The position numbers and the translations under genes were made by a program. Under the pieces are notes generated by a model. The model saw nothing but the letters and a program-made list of their open reading frames with translations. It did not search any database and had not been told where the DNA came from. Positions 6,720-10,654 of a stretch of 10,654 nucleotides of DNA are shown piece by piece. Origin of the DNA: RUG14199 sp045535205. GTDB lineage: Bacteria; Bacillota; Clostridia; Oscillospirales; CAG-272. Position 1 is the stretch's first letter. The number at the start of each line of letters is the position of its first letter. The stretch is taken from NCBI GenBank assembly GCA_045535205.1, contig JAZSLF010000151.1, forward strand, positions 1 to 10,654. The letters run 5' to 3'.

Positions 6720-6748
6720 ATTTTATCATTGACAGCGTCGCCTGTAAA
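6720..6748 (-). promoter_or_regulatory. Promoter of the ferritin-VIT / AAA+ protease operon
   Basis: On the minus strand TTTACA (6743-6748) and TAAAAT (6720-6725) are 17 bases apart, each matching 5 of 6 consensus bases, and TGA precedes the -10 (extended -10). Transcription would begin near 6713, giving a leader of about 30 bases. It begins just after the terminator of the upstream operon. Confidence 0.75.
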
Positions 6749-6759
6749 GAGCTTTTTGG

Positions 6760-6798
6760 AAAAAAGAACCTCAAGCCGTCTTTGGTGACAGCTTGAGG
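6760..6798 (-). terminator. Intrinsic terminator of the fumarate reductase-transporter operon
   Basis: CCTCAAGC (6769-6776) pairs with GCTTGAGG (6791-6798). The stem continues with GTC (6778-6780)/GAC (6787-6789) after one mismatch. On the minus strand the stem is followed by TTCTTTTTT (6760-6768). It lies 11 bases after the transporter stop codon and insulates the next operon. Confidence 0.8.
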
Positions 6799-6809
6799 CA
6801 TAAAGGTTT

Positions 6810-8057
6810 TCAGAACATTATGATAATGAACTGAGAAACGAGAACTACCGCAATAAGAGCTATGGGGTAGGTTGCCGCATAAGCTGCCGCAACGTCTTCA
6901 GTTCCGGCGGTTCTGATAAGTGTTCCGAGAGCAGGGGTACTTGTCATACCGCCCGTGATAGAACCCAAAGAATTCAAAAGAGGAAGTTTAAGAACATATT
7001 TTGCAAACAGATAACCGATTATCATAGGTAAAAGGGTCATTATTATACCGTAAACAAAATACATTCCGTTAAAGTTTCTTACGAATTCTGCACCTGCAGG
7101 AATACCGGCTCCGGCAAGGAAGAATACCAATCCGATCTCTCGGAAAAGCTTTAGTGTGGAATCGGCAGGCATGATATTTAATCTGCCTATTCTTCCGAAA
7201 TGTCCAAGAAGAAGGGCAACCAGGAGACAGCCTCCTGTTGTTGTAAGAGAAAAGCAGGTGCCTTCAAGTCCGTTTGATGTCATCGGAATTCTGATCTTAC
7301 CTACCACTGTTCCGAGTATTGCGGCAATAGAGAATGCGAATATTCCCATGTGGTCGATGTGGAAAAGCTTTACGGATCTTTTGGCTTTTGCCGTGCTATT
7401 CTCGGGTATACTGATCTTTGTCAGTTCTTCTTTCATGTCAACCTTCAAAAGCTTAGGTATAAGCTGAACGAAGAGTACAACGCCCACGACCCCGAAGATA
7501 TAAGCAATACCGTACCCTACAGATACAAGGTTCTGGTACTGGTCTGCAACGGAATCTTTAGCAGCAGAAAAGGCGGGAGTGGAGGTGAGTGCACCGGAGA
7601 GAAGACCGGTTATCATAGCAACGAAACCATCAATATCAGTAATGGTGTCTGCTCCGAAGCCAAAGACATATTTACCGAGAAATATACAAAGTACTGCAGA
7701 TATTCCGCCTGAGAGAATTATGATAAGTCCCAGAAGCACGTAGCTTTTGAAATTCTTTTTCATGTTTGCAAAGAATTTTGGTCCTGCAATAAATCCAACT
7801 CCTGTTACGAAGAATATAAGTCCGAGACTTTCTACAACATCAAGCCATTTGCTGTCAAGCTCAATGGGATTTTGGGAAAGGTCACTGCAGAACAGTGCTC
7901 CGAAAAGGAGAGCTATAATAAATACCCCTGCATCACCGAGAGATACCCCTTTGATAGTGATACGTCCTAAAGCATATCCTACTGCGAGTATTGCAAACAG
8001 GCAAAAGAGGAAGAATGAAACTCCCGTAACGGAGATAACGCCTCCAAACAAATTCAT
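6810..8057 (-). CDS. AspT/YidE-type transporter, probable dicarboxylate exporter
   Basis: This integral membrane protein of 415 residues is built as two homologous halves. Each half has an (L/I)GLxFFxxGxGxxAG segment (LGLIFFVTGVGFIAG and IGLVFFLAGAGIPAG). Each also has a later SG/GG-x-TSTPA segment (SGALTSTPA and GGMTSTPA), the signature of the aspartate:alanine exchanger family. AspT and YidE-type members usually carry TrkA-C/RCK domains between the halves; here only a short polar linker (KVDMKEELTKISIPEN) is present. The family includes the corynebacterial succinate exporter SucE, and the gene directly follows a fumarate reductase flavoprotein gene, so succinate export or a succinate/fumarate exchange is inferred. 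The chosen ATG (8055-8057) has GGAGG at 8066-8070, 8 bases upstream. An in-frame GTG at 8070-8072 would place that ribosome site inside the coding region and is unlikely to be the start. Confidence 0.8.
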   Translation of the reverse strand: MNLFGGVISVTGVSFFLFCLFAILAVGYALGRITIKGVSLGDAGVFIIALLFGALFCSDLSQNPIELDSKWLDVVESLGLIFFVTGVGFIAGPKFFANMKKNFKSYVLLGLIIILSGGISAVLCIFLGKYVFGFGADTITDIDGFVAMITGLLSGALTSTPAFSAAKDSVADQYQNLVSVGYGIAYIFGVVGVVLFVQLIPKLLKVDMKEELTKISIPENSTAKAKRSVKLFHIDHMGIFAFSIAAILGTVVGKIRIPMTSNGLEGTCFSLTTTGGCLLVALLLGHFGRIGRLNIMPADSTLKLFREIGLVFFLAGAGIPAGAEFVRNFNGMYFVYGIIMTLLPMIIGYLFAKYVLKLPLLNSLGSITGGMTSTPALGTLIRTAGTEDVAAAYAATYPIALIAVVLVSQFIIIMF

Positions 8058-8072
8058 CTTGATCGCCTCCAC

Positions 8073-9677
8073 TCAGAAATTCTTCTGCTTTGTATAATTG
8101 GGGAGAAGCTTGGGAGAAACAGCATCGGTCACGATACCTGCCGCTTCGATCTCAGCTTCAAATCTTGCCACGTGGTCAAGAGTGAGAGCACCGAGGACAG
8201 CTTCCTTTGCCGCCTTTGCAGCATTCTGACCCGCGTTTCTGCCGAATACGATAATGTCCAGCAGAGAGTTACCCATAAGTCTGTTTTTGCCGTGAATACC
8301 GCCTACAGCTTCGCCTGCAACGAAAAGGTTTTCAACATTTGTCGTCATACCGTCAACGTTAATGTCAAGACCGCCGTTCTGGTAATGGAGTGTGGGATAG
8401 ACGAGAATGGGCTCAACACGGATGTCGATGCCGTACTTTTCAAACATACGCATCATAGCGGGTATTCTCTTTTCAATAGTACCCTCGCCGCCGATCTCTT
8501 CGATCATGGGAGTATCAAGCCATACTGCAAGACCGTTTCCTGTTTCAAGTCCGTTTTCACGGTCTGAGCATTCACGGATAATGGATGCCGCAGTAACGTC
8601 ACGTGTTTCAAGGGGATGCATGAAAACCTCGCCGTTCTTGTTTACGAGCTTTGCACCGAGGGAACGAACCTTTTCGGTGACGAGAGCACCGAAGATCTGT
8701 TCGGGATGTGCCGCACCTGTGGGATGGTACTGAAGTGTTTCTGCGTAGAGAAGCTTCGCACCTGCTCTGTAGCCGACAACAAGACCGTCAGCCGTTGCAC
8801 CGTAGTGGTTGGAGGTGGGGAAGCCTTGGTAGTGCATACGGCCCGCACCGCCCGTTGCGATAACAACAGTCTTTGCCTTGGCAACAAGAAGCTCCTTCGT
8901 TTCCATGTTCATAAGAACAGCGCCTGCCGCCTTGCCGTTTTCGTCAAGGATAAGTTCAATTGCAGATGTGAAATCAACAACGGGGATCTGTCTGTTGAGA
9001 ACTTCGTCACGGAGAGTTCTCATGATCTCAGCGCCGGAATAGTCCTTTGCCGCGTGCATACGCTTACGGGAAGTACCGCCGCCGTGAGTTGTTACCATTG
9101 TGCCGTCAGCTTCCTTGTCAAATTCAACACCCAGCTCGGAGAGCCATTTGATAGCTTCGGGAGCATCGCAAACGAGCTTCGCAAGAAGCTCCCGCTTTGC
9201 CGCAAAGTGACCGCCGCCGAAGGCATCAACAAAGTGAATGGCGGGAGAATCGTTTGGCTTGTCAGCCGCCTGAATACCGCCTTCAGCCATCATTGTGTTG
9301 GCATCTCCCATACGGAGCTTTGTAACGATAAGCACATCCGCACCTGCGTTATGTGCTTCAATAGCTGCCGCTGTGCCTGCACCGCCTGCACCGATAACGA
9401 GAACATCAGTTTCGTAGTCGGGTGCGGAAAGGTCAACGCTGTCAGCTGTGATACGGCTGTGTGCCTGAAGCATTTCACAAAGTTCGTGGGGAACCTTGTC
9501 GCCCTTGTTGGGGCCTATCGTAAGAACGGAAAATTCTTCCTCTTTGTAGTCGGGATGATATGTTTTCAGTAGTGTTTCCTTCTGCTGTGCCGTCATACGT
9601 GCGGGTTCCATAGCAATATTTTCAGCTCTTGCCGCCGCAACAGCAGCCAGAGACTCCTGATATTTTTCAGAATACAT
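8073..9677 (-). CDS. Fumarate reductase/succinate dehydrogenase-type flavoprotein
   Basis: This 534-residue FAD enzyme has the nucleotide-binding GAGGAG (96-101) after TDVLVI, then MMAEGG (129-134). The residues that bind substrate and deliver the proton in fumarate reductases appear conserved: H318 in YHPTG, R338 in EKVRSLG, H431 in LHYQNGG and R466 in NRLMGNS. The position of the histidine that carries covalent FAD in membrane-bound enzymes is N127, so FAD should be non-covalent. The N-terminus has about 88 extra residues before the FAD fold, and the C-terminal part of classic FrdA is shortened. AGGAGGG (9684-9690), overlapping the upstream stop codon, lies 6 bases before the ATG. With the iron-sulfur and NAD(P)H-oxidoreductase genes upstream and no membrane anchor gene, a cytoplasmic fumarate reductase is likely. 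A related enoate-type substrate cannot be excluded. Confidence 0.8.
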   Translation of the reverse strand: MYSEKYQESLAAVAAARAENIAMEPARMTAQQKETLLKTYHPDYKEEEFSVLTIGPNKGDKVPHELCEMLQAHSRITADSVDLSAPDYETDVLVIGAGGAGTAAAIEAHNAGADVLIVTKLRMGDANTMMAEGGIQAADKPNDSPAIHFVDAFGGGHFAAKRELLAKLVCDAPEAIKWLSELGVEFDKEADGTMVTTHGGGTSRKRMHAAKDYSGAEIMRTLRDEVLNRQIPVVDFTSAIELILDENGKAAGAVLMNMETKELLVAKAKTVVIATGGAGRMHYQGFPTSNHYGATADGLVVGYRAGAKLLYAETLQYHPTGAAHPEQIFGALVTEKVRSLGAKLVNKNGEVFMHPLETRDVTAASIIRECSDRENGLETGNGLAVWLDTPMIEEIGGEGTIEKRIPAMMRMFEKYGIDIRVEPILVYPTLHYQNGGLDINVDGMTTNVENLFVAGEAVGGIHGKNRLMGNSLLDIIVFGRNAGQNAAKAAKEAVLGALTLDHVARFEAEIEAAGIVTDAVSPKLLPNYTKQKNF

Positions 9678-9689
9678 TTTCGTCCCTCC

Positions 9690-10364
9690 TTATTTTTCTA
9701 TGTCACGTGTGTTGTAGAGCTCTTTGAGTTCTTCAACAGGCTTCTGCATGAGAGCTTCGATAAGCTCTGTAAACGTACCGTCTTTGATCTCCTTGACTCT
9801 GTCTTCAAGGTGTTCGCAACCGGGAGCAAGATACTTACCGTTGATGCGTCTTGCGAGCATAGCCACCTGAGGATGAGAGATACCTGCAGGACAGCGTGAG
9901 GAGCATACACCGCACATTACGCAGTCGAAGGATTCTTCGGCACAAGCTTCAAAATCACCTCTTTGAGCGTATGCGATATACTGCATTACGTTAAGGTCCT
10001 GAGTACAAGCCTTTGTACAGGCGTTACATCCGACACAAGCGTAAATTTCAGGGTAAAGCTGCATCATAACAGACTCGTTTGTGCTGATGCTTTCAATATC
10101 ATAAGGCTTTTTAACAAGGGGAAAGAAGGGGAGGGTTGCAATATACATATTGTCTTCTACAGTTGTCTGACAAGCCAGACAAGCCTTGAGCTCTGTGTCA
10201 CCCTTTATTCTGTATATCGTGGCACAGGCACCGCAGAAGCCGTTACGGCAACCGCATCCTCGTACCAGCTGATAACCGGCATATTCCATAGCTGACATGA
10301 TAGTCAGATTTTCCGGTACACTGTATTTTTTACCGAAAAGAAAAATATTTACCATCTTTTCCAT
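9690..10364 (-). CDS. Iron-sulfur subunit with [2Fe-2S] and two [4Fe-4S] clusters (FrdB/TfrB-like)
   Basis: The N-terminal part is a plant-type ferredoxin domain with cysteines in CRNGFCGAC and a fourth in KAC (C-x4-C-x2-C-x14-C). The C-terminal part has two CxxCxxCxxxC sites, CVGCNACTKAC and CVMCGVCSSRCP, each fit for a [4Fe-4S] cluster. Quinone-linked FrdB/SdhB proteins use a [3Fe-4S] cluster at the last site; the full set here is closer to HdrC/TfrB-like soluble proteins. It should carry electrons from the upstream flavin oxidoreductase to the flavoprotein encoded 12 bases downstream. The start is uncertain. ATG at 10362-10364 is given; a GTG at 10374-10376 and an ATG at 10353-10355 are in frame, and none has a strong ribosome site (GGTGAT precedes 10364). 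Confidence 0.85.
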   Translation of the reverse strand: MEKMVNIFLFGKKYSVPENLTIMSAMEYAGYQLVRGCGCRNGFCGACATIYRIKGDTELKACLACQTTVEDNMYIATLPFFPLVKKPYDIESISTNESVMMQLYPEIYACVGCNACTKACTQDLNVMQYIAYAQRGDFEACAEESFDCVMCGVCSSRCPAGISHPQVAMLARRINGKYLAPGCEHLEDRVKEIKDGTFTELIEALMQKPVEELKELYNTRDIEK

Positions 10365-10387
10365 ATTATATATCACCGTTCTTTCTC

Positions 10388-10654
10388 TTAATATTCGTCG
10401 GGAAGCTCATCAATTTCGTCAAAACGGAACACGGGTCCGTCCTTGCAAACGTATTTTGAGCCAACGTTACATCTGCCGCACTTGCCGACTCCGCATTTCA
10501 TACGGAGCTCAAGCGTGGTATATACCTGAGTCTTTTCAAAGCCCAGAGAAGCAAGACCGTCAAGAGTAAACTTGATCATGATGGGAGGACCGCAAAGAAC
10601 CGCGATCTTGTTTGTGTCGAAGCCGAGTTCTTTAACGTAGTTTGGAACAAAGCC
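10388..10654 (-). CDS. NAD(P)H-flavin oxidoreductase, AsrB/PyrK-like (C-terminal part)
   Basis: Only the last 88 codons are in the window; the frame stays open to the right edge. The visible part begins within the NAD-binding fold, with KIAVLCGPPIMIKF matching the late nucleotide-binding loop of ferredoxin-NADP reductase relatives. It ends in a cysteine cluster CGVGKCGRC followed by KYVCKDGPVF (C-x4-C-x2-C-x7-C), the [2Fe-2S] site of anaerobic sulfite reductase subunit B, PyrK and hydrogenase gamma-type subunits. It probably oxidises NAD(P)H and feeds the iron-sulfur subunit encoded next, 23 bases downstream of the stop codon. The N-terminal FAD domain and the operon promoter lie outside the window. 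Confidence 0.8.
   Translation of the reverse strand, partial: GFVPNYVKELGFDTNKIAVLCGPPIMIKFTLDGLASLGFEKTQVYTTLELRMKCGVGKCGRCNVGSKYVCKDGPVFRFDEIDELPDEY

Noticed and set aside
6710..6735. Fur-box-like AT-rich stretch at the ferritin-VIT promoter
   Set aside because: Partial GATAAAATAGATATTA similarity exists but the match to a Fur or other metal-regulator palindrome is too weak to claim.
8058..8072. GTG start for the transporter at 8072
   Set aside because: The GTG overlaps the GGAGG ribosome site that correctly precedes the ATG at 8057, so the shorter start is preferred.
8616..9572. 318-codon open frame on the + strand
   Set aside because: It lies fully antisense to the fumarate reductase-type flavoprotein, has no recognisable domain, is cysteine-rich in a non-motif way, and is explained by the codon bias of the real gene.

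Overview
The window looks like chromosome of an anaerobic low-GC Firmicute, most likely a Clostridia/Ruminococcus-like gut or rumen bacterium. This is inferred from strong AGGAGG-type ribosome sites, near-consensus sigma-A promoters, compact intrinsic terminators and Fe-S-rich soluble anaerobic redox enzymes. No rRNA, tRNA, transposase or CRISPR array was seen.

Layout: 1-345 has no confident gene but holds three consecutive stem-loops, the last a bidirectional terminator. 346-534 (-) is a small ribbon-helix-helix regulator, divergent from 739-2379 (+), a stand-alone AMP-forming acyl-CoA synthetase-like enzyme. The latter has a perfect TTGACA-17-TATAAT promoter set among repeated ATAAC motifs. 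A shared terminator (2394-2430) separates it from 2463-2708 (-), a small TM2-like membrane protein with its own promoter.

2812-6682 (-) is a two-gene operon behind a clear promoter (6720-6748). First comes a ferritin-like/VIT1 iron or manganese transporter-type membrane protein. It is followed by a 979-residue protein joining a ClpB-type AAA+ module, a degenerate receiver-like domain, an FtsH-type AAA+ module and an intact M41 zinc protease domain, with no membrane segment. This fusion is the most unusual item in the window.

6810-10654 (-) is the 3' part of a redox operon that begins outside the window. In order of transcription it holds the C-terminus of an AsrB/PyrK-like NAD(P)H-flavin oxidoreductase, an iron-sulfur subunit ([2Fe-2S] plus two [4Fe-4S]), a fumarate reductase-type flavoprotein, and an AspT/YidE-type transporter. 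It ends at a terminator (6760-6798). Together they suggest a soluble NAD(P)H-linked fumarate reductase with a dicarboxylate (perhaps succinate) exporter, that is, fermentative succinate formation. Substrates are inferred, not shown.
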